Positions 35,666 to 43,762 of a stretch of DNA of 64,000 nucleotides are shown here, piece by piece (within the stretch, counting starts at the first letter, position 1; each line of letters opens with the position of its first letter). Source of the stretch: Polyangiaceae bacterium (GTDB taxonomy: Bacteria > Myxococcota_A > Polyangia > Polyangiales > Polyangiaceae); assembly GCA_015075635.1 (NCBI GenBank), contig JABTUA010000003.1, positions 1,984,001 to 2,048,000 of the forward strand, given 5' to 3'. The notes below the pieces were generated by a model. That model did no database searches, had not been told where the DNA came from, and saw nothing but the letters and a program-made list of their open reading frames with translations. Made by a program: the position numbers and the translations under genes.

Positions 35666-38600
35666 ATGAGCTTCCCGCGGAAGGCAGCGAACCGGCGGTC
35701 CACTTCGGGGGGCGTGGCGCCGCTTCGGGCGCGCTTCGGCTTGGGAATGACTCTGGCCGCGGTCGTCGGGTGCGGGGATGCCGGTTCACCCACGCCAGCC
35801 TTGGGCGATCACCGGCACGAGCTGACGTCCGGCAAGGGCTTTCAGAGCTCCTCGACCAAGTTCACCGGCCCACACAGCTACGCACAGCTCGGTGTGTCTC
35901 TCGCTGGACTAGGCGACGTGAACGGCGACGGTTTCGAGGACCTCGCTGTCGGGGCGCCCTTCTACGATCCGTTCAACCAGGCGCTCAACTACGGGCGTTT
36001 CTACCTCTACTTCGGCTCCGCGGCTGGCCTGAGCGCCACCAAAGCTCAGATCGTCGACGGAGATCAGCAGGACCAGTATCGCGGGAACGTCGTCCGCGCT
36101 GGAGACGTCAACGGGGATGGGTACGCCGACGCCTTCGTTCAAGGGGAGCTCAACACCAGCACCTTGAGTCCTCCCAAAGGGGAGAAGGGCGTCGAGTTGC
36201 TCCTCGGGGGGCCGTCCGGCCTCACGCTCTCGAGCTGGAAGATCCCTTTGTACCCAACGATGCCCCGAGCGCTGGGTGGCGTGGGGGACGTCAACGGCGA
36301 CGGTCGGGGCGACGTGCTGATCCACACGCGCGAGTTCGTGACCAGCTGGACACAATACTTCTCCGTGTACGCGGGCACCGCGACGGGCCTCAGCGCGACG
36401 CCGCTCTGGGTGTATTCCGACACCACGTCGATCACTGGTGCGGGCGTCGGCGACGTGACCGGAGACGGATTCAACGACCTGGTGATCGGAGCGGCGTCCT
36501 GCGGTTCACCTAACCTGAAGGGGTTCTGGGGGAGTGCCGCGGGCTTCCCCTCGAGCCCGAGCTGGATCTATTCGGATCCGGACTGCGGCCCCTTCGTCGG
36601 TGTCGGTGCCGAGATCGAGCGCTTGGGCGACATCGACGGAGACGGGTACGCCGACTGGGCCGCCTCTTCGAATTGGTACGCGAAATTCGACTTCAACGGT
36701 CTGCTCAAGGTGTTCAGAGGGGGAGCGACGCCATCCACCACACCCGCCTGGGCCAAGCAATTCCCCGACAACGTCTCCGGCCAGCTCGATGTGGCGGGTG
36801 TGGGAGACGCCTACGGAGACGGCTACGCGGATCTCCTGGTGGGTCTGAGCTACTTCTTCAACCCCCACAACGGGAGCTGGGACCCAATGCCACCGCTGGG
36901 CCGCGCTCGCGTGTACTTCGGCAGCGCCAGCGGGCTCGGAGCCACGGAGTCTTGGTGGGCGTACGACGAGTCGCTCAACGCCAACATGTTCGCCAGCCGA
37001 GCCGTCGGTGCGGGCGACCTGACGGGGGACGGATTCCCGGAGATCGCCATCGGTGACCGTTTCGCGGAGTTGGACGAGACGAAGAAGTCGCAGGGCTTCG
37101 CCTACGTCTACTACGGCGCCGGCGGCCCCGAACCCGTGGGGAAGGTGCTCTGGAACCTCACGGCGCACGAACCTGGAGCGACGAAGCCGCTCGCTGCCGG
37201 CGAGCGGCTCGAGAACCCCAGCAGCTTCGACGTTCGCGCCGTCGGCCTCGGAACCGAGGGGCGCTCTCGCATCGCGCTCGAGGTCGAGGTCAAGCCCGAT
37301 GCCGCCGCTTTCGACGGGACCAACCTGGCGAAGAGCGCCGCTTGGTCCGACAGCGGCATCGCGGGGACGCCGCTCGAGTGCAAACTGACCGGGCTGAAGA
37401 GCAACACGACCTACAAGTTTCGAGCCCGAGTCGTGCACCGCCCTGACACAGCCGTGATCGCGCGCCACTCTCGCTGGTTTTCTGGGATCACACTGGTCAC
37501 GGACTGCTCCGCGGCGGATCCCGACATCGACGGCGACGGAGAGTGCGACGACAAAGACGCGGACGACGACGACGATTCGTACCTCGACGCTGCAGACTGC
37601 CTGCCCAAGGACCCCAGCGCTCATCCGGGCGCAACGGAGGTTCTGGACGACGGCATCGACCAGGACTGCAGCGGCAAGGACTCGGTGACCTGTCTCAGCG
37701 ACGTGGATGGAGACGGGTTCGGCTCCGCAGTCCCCGCCGTCGGACACGGCGGCTGCTCGGCACCCGGCGTGACGGCGGTACCGGGTGACTGCGACGACGC
37801 TGTCGCGCAGGTTCACCCCGGAGCGGCGGACGGCCCGGGTGATGGAGTCGACCAGGACTGTGACGGTGAGGACACGACCGACTGCTACACGGACGCCGAC
37901 GGCGACGGATTCGGGGTGAAGGGCAAGATCGTCCCGGCCAGCGCGTGCGCGGGAGCTGGCCAGAGCAAGGTCGGAGGCGACTGCAGCGACGGCGACGAGA
38001 ACATCTTTCCAGGAGCTGTCGAAATCCCGGGCGACGGCGTCGATCAAGACTGTACCGGGTTCGACGGCATCGTCTGTTACTTCGATGCCGACGCTGACGG
38101 ATTCGGTGCGACCGAAGCTGGCGCATTCGACGGCGATTGCCCGTTCGTGGGCATGAGCTCCAGCGCGGGAGACTGCAACGACGACGATCCCCAGATCTTC
38201 CCAGGCTCGACGGAATTGGCAGGCGACGGCATCGATCAAGACTGCGACGGCGAAGATGCCCCTGGGCAAGGCGACGCGGCGCCCGAGGCCGGCGCCCCGT
38301 TCGTGGACGGCGGGAGCGACGCGGGCGACATGCCCGGTCGTCCCGAGGGCGCCGGCGGGTGCGGGTGCGACCTGGCGCAGACACGGAGCCCTGGCTGGAA
38401 GTTCCTGGTGCTCGCGCTCGCGCTGCTCATCGCTCGTCGACGGTCGCGACGCTCCAGCACGAGGCAGGATGGCCGGCCGCGCTATCGTCCACCCGCGCTC
38501 GCTCTTGCGCTGCCATTCGTCGGGGCGCTCTCTCTCCAGCTCCTCGGCTGCACGCCGCGCCCGAGCGCGGGCGAGGCGGCACCCAAGGTCGAGCTCACGC

Positions 38601-39001
38601 GGGCGGGCAAGACACAGAGCCTGGACGCCGCCGCCACCCGGGCGCTGATCGTCCGCGTCGAGAAGGCGCTCGCCGTCTGCAACTTCAGATCGGACCAGCA
38701 CGCGAACGTGTTCGGGGCGGCGGATCCGACCGCGCTCTGGAAAGAGCGTGAGGGTCGCGCGCACCTCCGGCTGAGCTACGCCACCGACAGGAGCGTGGAG
38801 GCCGTGGCGGGCAGGCTCGTCTTCCGCGAGGTGCTCCTCTCCGTGGACGAGCCGAACGGCCCGGAGCCCGCGCTGGTCAGGGGGGACGCGACGGGGATCC
38901 TGGGTTTGAAGAAGTGCGGCTACGACGATCGGCTGCTCGGCTGCGCGCCGGAGCTCGCCGCGCACTTCCCGCGTCCCGCCGCGTGTCCGCCGGGGTACTG
39001 A
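35666..39001 (+). CDS. FG-GAP/MopE-repeat lipoprotein fused through a MYXO-CTERM-like tail to a second lipoprotein-like domain
   Basis: The 1111-residue protein starts with a lipobox (AAVVGC). Seven FG-GAP blades follow, with Ca-binding loops such as GDVNGDGFEDLAVGA and GDIDGDGYADWAA, predicting an integrin-alpha-like propeller. A fibronectin-like beta region leads to four MopE-type motifs (for example HPGATEVLDDGIDQDCSG). At residues 897-930 GGCGCDLAQTRSPGW, a hydrophobic helix and RRRSRR form a MYXO-CTERM-like tail. The frame then continues with PPALALALPFVGALSLQLLG and Cys962, a lipobox-like segment, and a ~150-residue domain I do not recognise. No in-frame start precedes the second part; an ATG at 38469 is out of frame. 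Confidence 0.87.
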   Translation: MSFPRKAANRRSTSGGVAPLRARFGLGMTLAAVVGCGDAGSPTPALGDHRHELTSGKGFQSSSTKFTGPHSYAQLGVSLAGLGDVNGDGFEDLAVGAPFYDPFNQALNYGRFYLYFGSAAGLSATKAQIVDGDQQDQYRGNVVRAGDVNGDGYADAFVQGELNTSTLSPPKGEKGVELLLGGPSGLTLSSWKIPLYPTMPRALGGVGDVNGDGRGDVLIHTREFVTSWTQYFSVYAGTATGLSATPLWVYSDTTSITGAGVGDVTGDGFNDLVIGAASCGSPNLKGFWGSAAGFPSSPSWIYSDPDCGPFVGVGAEIERLGDIDGDGYADWAASSNWYAKFDFNGLLKVFRGGATPSTTPAWAKQFPDNVSGQLDVAGVGDAYGDGYADLLVGLSYFFNPHNGSWDPMPPLGRARVYFGSASGLGATESWWAYDESLNANMFASRAVGAGDLTGDGFPEIAIGDRFAELDETKKSQGFAYVYYGAGGPEPVGKVLWNLTAHEPGATKPLAAGERLENPSSFDVRAVGLGTEGRSRIALEVEVKPDAAAFDGTNLAKSAAWSDSGIAGTPLECKLTGLKSNTTYKFRARVVHRPDTAVIARHSRWFSGITLVTDCSAADPDIDGDGECDDKDADDDDDSYLDAADCLPKDPSAHPGATEVLDDGIDQDCSGKDSVTCLSDVDGDGFGSAVPAVGHGGCSAPGVTAVPGDCDDAVAQVHPGAADGPGDGVDQDCDGEDTTDCYTDADGDGFGVKGKIVPASACAGAGQSKVGGDCSDGDENIFPGAVEIPGDGVDQDCTGFDGIVCYFDADADGFGATEAGAFDGDCPFVGMSSSAGDCNDDDPQIFPGSTELAGDGIDQDCDGEDAPGQGDAAPEAGAPFVDGGSDAGDMPGRPEGAGGCGCDLAQTRSPGWKFLVLALALLIARRRSRRSSTRQDGRPRYRPPALALALPFVGALSLQLLGCTPRPSAGEAAPKVELTRAGKTQSLDAAATRALIVRVEKALAVCNFRSDQHANVFGAADPTALWKEREGRAHLRLSYATDRSVEAVAGRLVFREVLLSVDEPNGPEPALVRGDATGILGLKKCGYDDRLLGCAPELAAHFPRPAACPPGY

Positions 39002-39008
39002 GGCGGCC

Positions 39009-39950
39009 GTGCACCTAGCCTTCATCGGAGGGACGCGCTTCATCGGCCAGGCCGCCGCTCGGCGCGCGCTCGAGGTCGGGCACGCGGTGAGCGTGCTGCA
39101 CCGGGGCGAGCACGCCTCCGACGTCGCCGGCGCCCGCGACGTGCTGGTCGAGCGCCGCGACCCCTCGGCGCTGTGTCGCGAGCTCGCCCGGCTCGCGCCG
39201 GACGCCATCGTGGACACCCGCGCGATGACCCGCGCCGACGCGCAGGTGACGGCGCTCGGCGCGCGCATCCTGGGCGTGCCGGCCGTCGTGCTCTCGAGCA
39301 TGGACGTGTACGCGCAGTTCGGGCGGCTGAACGGGTTGCCCGCCCCGGAGCCGGAGGCCGTGGTCACCGAGAGCTCACCCCTCACCGTGCCGTATCCGTT
39401 CCGCGGCGTCGCGACCGATCTGCCGCCGGAGTACGACAAGAAGGACGTCGAAGAGGAGCTCGAGCGTGCCGTGGGCGAGGGCGTCCCGGGCGTGCTGGTG
39501 CTGCGGCTGCCGGGCGTGTACGGCCAGGGCGACTACCGGCGGCGCTTCGGCCCGCTCGTCGATCGCCTGGACGCCGGTGAGCGCGTGCTCCCGTGCTCCG
39601 GCGGCGCCGCGTGGCGTTTGGCCCACGCCCACGTGCGTGACGTCGCCCACGCCATCGTGAGCGGTGCGGAGCAGTGGAAGGCGGGCTTCCGGGTGCTCAA
39701 CGTCGCCGAGCGCGAGACGCCCAGCATGCGCGAGCGCGCCGAGGCGCTGGCGGCCGAGATGGGCGTGGCCCTCGAATGGACGGAAGCCGAAACGGTCCCC
39801 GAAGACCTCGCCTTCCTCGGGCGTATGCCGAACGACCTGGTGGTGAGCTCCGCGGCGCTGCGCGAGCGGCTGGGCTTCGCCGAGCTGACGACGCCCGAGG
39901 AGCGCGTGCGCGATCTGGTGGCCTGGCTCCGGGTCAGCCGTCGAACCTGA
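39009..39950 (+). CDS. NAD-dependent epimerase/dehydratase-family protein (extended SDR)
   Basis: The 313-residue protein starts with GTG at 39009. It has the N-terminal Rossmann motif (AFIGGTRFIGQAAARRAL), an LSSMDVYAQF segment in place of the usual Ser-Ser-x-x-Val-Tyr, and the downstream LRLPGVYGQGDYRRRFG. The catalytic Tyr-x-x-x-Lys is represented by YDKKDVEEE, whose spacing is altered, so the reaction is uncertain. It may be a sugar-nucleotide epimerase/reductase or a binding protein of this fold. It overlaps the convergent protease gene by 17 bases at the 3' ends. Confidence 0.85.
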   Translation: MHLAFIGGTRFIGQAAARRALEVGHAVSVLHRGEHASDVAGARDVLVERRDPSALCRELARLAPDAIVDTRAMTRADAQVTALGARILGVPAVVLSSMDVYAQFGRLNGLPAPEPEAVVTESSPLTVPYPFRGVATDLPPEYDKKDVEEELERAVGEGVPGVLVLRLPGVYGQGDYRRRFGPLVDRLDAGERVLPCSGGAAWRLAHAHVRDVAHAIVSGAEQWKAGFRVLNVAERETPSMRERAEALAAEMGVALEWTEAETVPEDLAFLGRMPNDLVVSSAALRERLGFAELTTPEERVRDLVAWLRVSRRT

Positions 39951-41406
39951 GCTTCAGCACGTAGGCCTCCCAGCGCTTCTGGAAGCCCTTCATGTCGCGC
40001 TCTCCCAGGGTCTTCGCCAGCGTGTGGTAGCCGCTCGGATCGCTCGCGTGGGCGGCCACGAAGTCGCGGTAGTAGCGGCGCAGGAGCTCGCGCTCCTGCA
40101 AGTAGTGGAGCAGGTAGCGCGAGGCGGCGTAGTGGACGCCGCTCTCGTCCGCGTAGAACTCGGAGCTGCTGGTGCCCAAGAGGGCCTCGAGCGCAGGCAC
40201 GCGTCCGGCGCGAATGGCGCGCTGCAGCCCACCGAGCCGCCAGTTCGTGAGCCCGACGATGTGTCCGTCGCGCTCGGCGCTCTGCTCGTACAGGGACCCG
40301 AGCCCCTCGTTGAACCAGGCGGGGCACGCCGGGAAATTCGCCTCGATGTACGGGTGGACGATCTCGTGGACGAGCGTGCCGCCGCCCGTCGCGATGTTCA
40401 TGACCAGCGCGCCGTGCTGGCGAGTGTAGAAGCCGTAGGGTGTGCCGGGGGCATCCCCGGTGATGGCGCGCGCGGTCTTCTCGTAGCTCTCGGCGTCGCC
40501 GAGCAGCCACACGTTCAGGATCCGCGCCGGGGGCCTGTCGAAATAGTCCTGCGAGAGCAGCTTCACCGCCCAGCGCACGGTCTGCTCCGCGCTCCGACGC
40601 ACGTTCCCGAGGCCGCCGTTGCCCACCACCACGAAGGGCGGCTCGACCACCACGGCCATCTCGCGCGAGAGCCGCTCCCTGAGCTTCATCACGTGCTGAG
40701 CGAACTCGGCGGCGCGAAAGCCCGGGCCGCGCTCCGGCAGCTCGACCTTGCCGGGCTCGAGCCGGAGCCGGATCAGGGTCCAGCGCTCGGCCTCGTAGCG
40801 CAGCGGCCAGAGCGACAAGAACCGCGCTCGGGGCATGCGCCGGTAGGCGCCCGCGTCCTCCGCCGGCTCGTGATAGACGATCTCGTCCTTGTCGGCGTCG
40901 TAGCCCAGCACCAGCCGGAAGTGCTCGGTGGTGTCGGGCCGCTCGTCGTAGCGCGTGCAGACGATGCTCGGCACGCCGCGGCCGAGGTCGGCGTGGAGCG
41001 CCGCGAGCTCGGCGGCGAGCTCCCGCGCGGCAGCGGCGGCGTCGATCTGGTGCCAGACTCGCCCCGGGCGGAAGCCGAGGCGGAGGAGCGCGGCCTCGAG
41101 CTCCCGCGTCGTCACCCCCATGCCGCGTGCCGGGTCCATGCCGGAGGCGTCGAACACGGCGTCCTGGTCGGCGCGCTTCCCCAGCGCCCCGAGCCAGCTC
41201 GCGGTGACCGCCTCGCCGCAGAAGTCCGGCTTCTGCCGCACGTGGGGCACGTTCTCGATGAGCACGCTCGGAAGCGCCGCCTTGGGCGGAACGGGCACCG
41301 GGCCAGGCTCGGGTCCGGCGCCCCGTGCCGGCGCGCGCCGGTCGCAGCCCGAGAGCGCCAGGGCGGAGAGGGCAGCTTGGACGAAGGCTCGGCGGGGGAT
41401 GCTCAT
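39934..41406 (-). CDS. Lipoprotein with a C39-like cysteine peptidase domain and a HExxH metallopeptidase domain
   Basis: The 490-residue protein has an Arg-Arg signal with a lipobox (ALALSGC). Residues 48-215 resemble C39/papain-like peptidases: NVPHVRQKPDFCGEA with Cys63 as nucleophile, then EHFRLVLGYD with His162 and a following Asp. Residues 250-490 have a gluzincin site, LVHEIVH (His347, Glu348, His351), and AWFNEGLGSLYE (Glu367 as the third ligand). Both active sites look complete. It could cut cell-wall peptides, prey proteins or its own neighbours; the two-protease order is unusual. A second Cys150 might allow regulation. The start at 41406 gives the best signal. Confidence 0.85.
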   Translation of the reverse strand: MSIPRRAFVQAALSALALSGCDRRAPARGAGPEPGPVPVPPKAALPSVLIENVPHVRQKPDFCGEAVTASWLGALGKRADQDAVFDASGMDPARGMGVTTRELEAALLRLGFRPGRVWHQIDAAAAARELAAELAALHADLGRGVPSIVCTRYDERPDTTEHFRLVLGYDADKDEIVYHEPAEDAGAYRRMPRARFLSLWPLRYEAERWTLIRLRLEPGKVELPERGPGFRAAEFAQHVMKLRERLSREMAVVVEPPFVVVGNGGLGNVRRSAEQTVRWAVKLLSQDYFDRPPARILNVWLLGDAESYEKTARAITGDAPGTPYGFYTRQHGALVMNIATGGGTLVHEIVHPYIEANFPACPAWFNEGLGSLYEQSAERDGHIVGLTNWRLGGLQRAIRAGRVPALEALLGTSSSEFYADESGVHYAASRYLLHYLQERELLRRYYRDFVAAHASDPSGYHTLAKTLGERDMKGFQKRWEAYVLKLRFDG

Positions 41407-41482
41407 CGTGGGGGTTGGACGCCGGGGGCCGCGCGGCCTTGGCGAACGGCATCGCGCTCAGCCGAGCGAGTGTGACACGGGC

Positions 41483-41959
41483 TCAAGAATCGAGGGAAGC
41501 GCGCAAGAACCAGGCGTGCTTCTCGAACTCCGTCACGATGCCGGTCAGGAGATCCACCGTGTCCGTGTCCCCGAGCTTCTCCCCGACGCCCCGTGAGGCG
41601 CGGACGCCCTCCAGGTATTTCTCGATGCGCTCGGCCAGGAGCTTCACGTGCTCCAGGTCCCGGCTGGTCTCCTGGGGGTAGTCCGGGATGCTGGAGGCCT
41701 TCGCGACGTGGCGGGCGGTGCCGTAGGCCCTGCCGCCCAGCGTCACGGCCCGCTCGGCGAGAGAGTCGTTGTGGTTGGCCAGGCTCACCGCGAAGATCTC
41801 GAACAGGGGGTGCAGGGCGGCGAAGCCCGGCCCCTTGATGTTCCAGTGCGCGACCTTGATCTGGCTGTGCAGATCCAGGCCGTCCGCCAGGCGCTCGTTC
41901 AGCGTGGCGGCGATCTCGACGCGGGCGTTCTCCGGCAGCGGGCTCGGGCTCTTGTACAT
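41483..41959 (-). CDS. dps: Dps ferritin-like DNA-protection protein
   Basis: The 158-residue protein has the Dps four-helix bundle with ferroxidase ligands SQIKVAHWNIKGPGFAALHP and EIFAVSLANHNDSLAERAVT followed by LGGRAYGTARHV. Members form dodecamers that oxidise and store iron with peroxide and, when they have basic tails, bind DNA. The N-terminus here is short. The divergently placed oxyR gene at 42048 suggests peroxide control through the shared intergenic region. Confidence 0.95.
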   Translation of the reverse strand: MYKSPSPLPENARVEIAATLNERLADGLDLHSQIKVAHWNIKGPGFAALHPLFEIFAVSLANHNDSLAERAVTLGGRAYGTARHVAKASSIPDYPQETSRDLEHVKLLAERIEKYLEGVRASRGVGEKLGDTDTVDLLTGIVTEFEKHAWFLRASLDS

Positions 41960-42034
41960 GGGGTCTTCCTCTTTCCTGAGCTCAACCTAGGCGCTCGGCG
42001 CTGACTCCTCCAATACAACTTTGCGGCGGATATG

Positions 42035-42049
42035 ATAGTCCTGGGCTAT
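42035..42049. promoter_or_regulatory. Possible OxyR/LysR-type binding site in the dps-oxyR intergenic region
   Basis: ATAG, seven bases, then CTAT (42035-42049) matches one half of the known OxyR operator layout (two such dyads are usual). Its right end overlaps the oxyR ATG at 42048, and the site lies between divergent dps and oxyR. A second dyad at the expected distance is not obvious. Confidence 0.45.
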
Positions 42050-42953
42050 GAAGCTCGGTCCCCACGCCTTCAGCCTGCGGCAGCTCCAGTACGCCGTTGC
42101 CGTCGCCGACGAGCTGTCGTTCCGCCGCGCCGCGGAGCGCTGCCTGGTCTCGCAGCCGTCGCTCAGCGCGCAGCTCGCCGAGCTCGAGGGTGCCCTCGGG
42201 GTGCGCCTCTTCGAGCGCGATCGCCGGCGCGTGCTGGTCACCGCGGCGGGGCGCGAGGTAGTCGAGCGCGCGCGGCGCGTGCTCGTCGGCGTGGACAACC
42301 TCGGCGAGGCGGCGAAGCGCTCGGCCGATCCGCTCTCCGGCACGTTGCGGATCGGGGTGATCCCCACCATCTCCCCCTACCTGCTGCCGCTGGCGGCGCG
42401 CGCGCTCCGGAAGAAGCTGCCGAAGCTCACGCTAGTCTGGGTCGAGGACAAGACGGACAGCCTGCTCGCGAGCCTGGACGCCGGAGAGCTCGACGCGGCG
42501 CTCTTGGCTCTCGAGGCGGAGCTAGGGGACGTCGAGCACGAGATCATCGTCGAAGATCCCTTCGTGCTCGCCGCGCCGCCGGGGCACCCGCTGGCCGCGA
42601 AGACGACGCCCATCGGCAGAGCGGAGCTCGCGGGCCACGCGGTGCTCCTGCTCACCGAGGGTCACTGTCTACGGGAGCAAGCGCTGACGTACTGCAGCAG
42701 CGCGCGGGCGGAGGAGCTGGAGTTTCGCGCCACCAGCCTCTCGACGCTGGTGCAGATGGTCGCAGCGGGCGCCGGGGTCACGTTGCTGCCCGAAATGAGC
42801 CTGCCGACCGAGGCCGCGCGCGCCAAGCTCGTGCTCCGTCGCTTCAAGGCGCCGGTCCCGCAACGCACGGTCGCGCTGGTCTGGCGCAAGCGCTCGGCGC
42901 TCGCGCCCGCGCTGTCGCAGGTCGCCACGGTCGTGAGATCTACGCACGCCTGA
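42048..42953 (+). CDS. oxyR: OxyR-type LysR regulator
   Basis: The 301-residue protein has an N-terminal winged helix-turn-helix (LRQLQYAVAVADELSFRRAA, then VSQPSLSAQLAELE) and the LysR co-inducer domain. Two cysteines (Cys207 and Cys216 in EGHCLREQALTYC) have the same nine-residue spacing and context as the peroxide-sensing Cys199/Cys208 of E. coli OxyR. That context plus the neighbouring dps gene supports a peroxide sensor. The ATG at 42048 is the only good start, although it leaves a few extra N-terminal residues. Confidence 0.93.
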   Translation: MKLGPHAFSLRQLQYAVAVADELSFRRAAERCLVSQPSLSAQLAELEGALGVRLFERDRRRVLVTAAGREVVERARRVLVGVDNLGEAAKRSADPLSGTLRIGVIPTISPYLLPLAARALRKKLPKLTLVWVEDKTDSLLASLDAGELDAALLALEAELGDVEHEIIVEDPFVLAAPPGHPLAAKTTPIGRAELAGHAVLLLTEGHCLREQALTYCSSARAEELEFRATSLSTLVQMVAAGAGVTLLPEMSLPTEAARAKLVLRRFKAPVPQRTVALVWRKRSALAPALSQVATVVRSTHA

Positions 42954-43048
42954 CCGGCCGGCCCGCGGTTCGAAGCGTCGAGGTAAGGCAATTGCACACA
43001 CTTCACGAGTTGCCTCGCCCGCTCGGGGTGGGGCTACTATCGAGGGCG

Positions 43049-43666
43049 ATGAGGCACTTCCACTCCCGCATCCTGCTCCCGCTCGCCGCCTTCAGCGTGG
43101 CGCTGGCGCTCCCCGCGTTCGCCAGCGCGCAGATCAAGCAGCCCGGCGCCCACCCCAAGTACTCCGTCGAGCTCGAGCCGCACCTGGTGCTCGACTGGGG
43201 CGGTCACGACGGGCCGGGCGACGACGAGGCCATCGGGCTCGGCTTGCGCGCCACCATCCCGTTCCTCGACAACGGCCCGATCAGCAAGATCAACAACAAC
43301 ATGGGCATCGGCTTCGGCCTGGATTGGGCCCACAACGGCGACGCCTGCGACGGTTGGCGCTGGGGCAATCGCTACTGGGACGACGACTGCACCGTCGACA
43401 TCTTCATGCTCCCCGTCGTCGTACAGTGGAATTTCTGGCTCACCCCGATCATCAGCGTCTTCGGCGAAGCTGGGCTCCAGATCGAGCGCGTGCACTGGGA
43501 GTGGGACAACTGCCCCTGGGGCAACAACTGCGACGACACGGATACGGACCTCGAGCCGGTCTTCTGGGGCGGTGGCCGCTTCCTGTTCGGCCGGGGCAGC
43601 AGCGTGGGCGGCGTGGTCCGCCTGGGCTGGCCCTACGTGTCGCTCGGTGTGGGGATCTTGCTCTAG
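43049..43666 (+). CDS. Outer-membrane beta-barrel-like exported protein
   Basis: The 205-residue product starts at the ATG at 43049 with a signal peptide ending ASAQ. The mature part alternates hydrophobic and polar residues in ten or so strands (KYSVELEPHLVLDWGG, IGLGLRATIPFLDNGP, IFMLPVVVQWNFWLTP, VVRLGWPYVSLGVGILL) and ends in a C-terminal strand, typical of small outer-membrane barrels in myxobacteria. A Cys/Trp/Asn loop (DNCPWGNNCDDTDTD) might bind metal or form a disulfide. The function is unknown. Confidence 0.82.
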   Translation: MRHFHSRILLPLAAFSVALALPAFASAQIKQPGAHPKYSVELEPHLVLDWGGHDGPGDDEAIGLGLRATIPFLDNGPISKINNNMGIGFGLDWAHNGDACDGWRWGNRYWDDDCTVDIFMLPVVVQWNFWLTPIISVFGEAGLQIERVHWEWDNCPWGNNCDDTDTDLEPVFWGGGRFLFGRGSSVGGVVRLGWPYVSLGVGILL

Positions 43667-43762
43667 GTCTGAATACATCCCCCCAGGTCCGCACCTAGTG
43701 TTCCCGAGCTGACGGGAACGCCGCGCGAGGTGCCGCGCGGCGCGATTCGCTCGGGGTGTTCC

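Noticed and set aside
36506..39439. Minus-strand open frame of about 977 codons
   Set aside because: It is a shadow of the FG-GAP/MopE gene; its Val/Arg/Asp-rich content follows from the Ca-binding repeats on the other strand.
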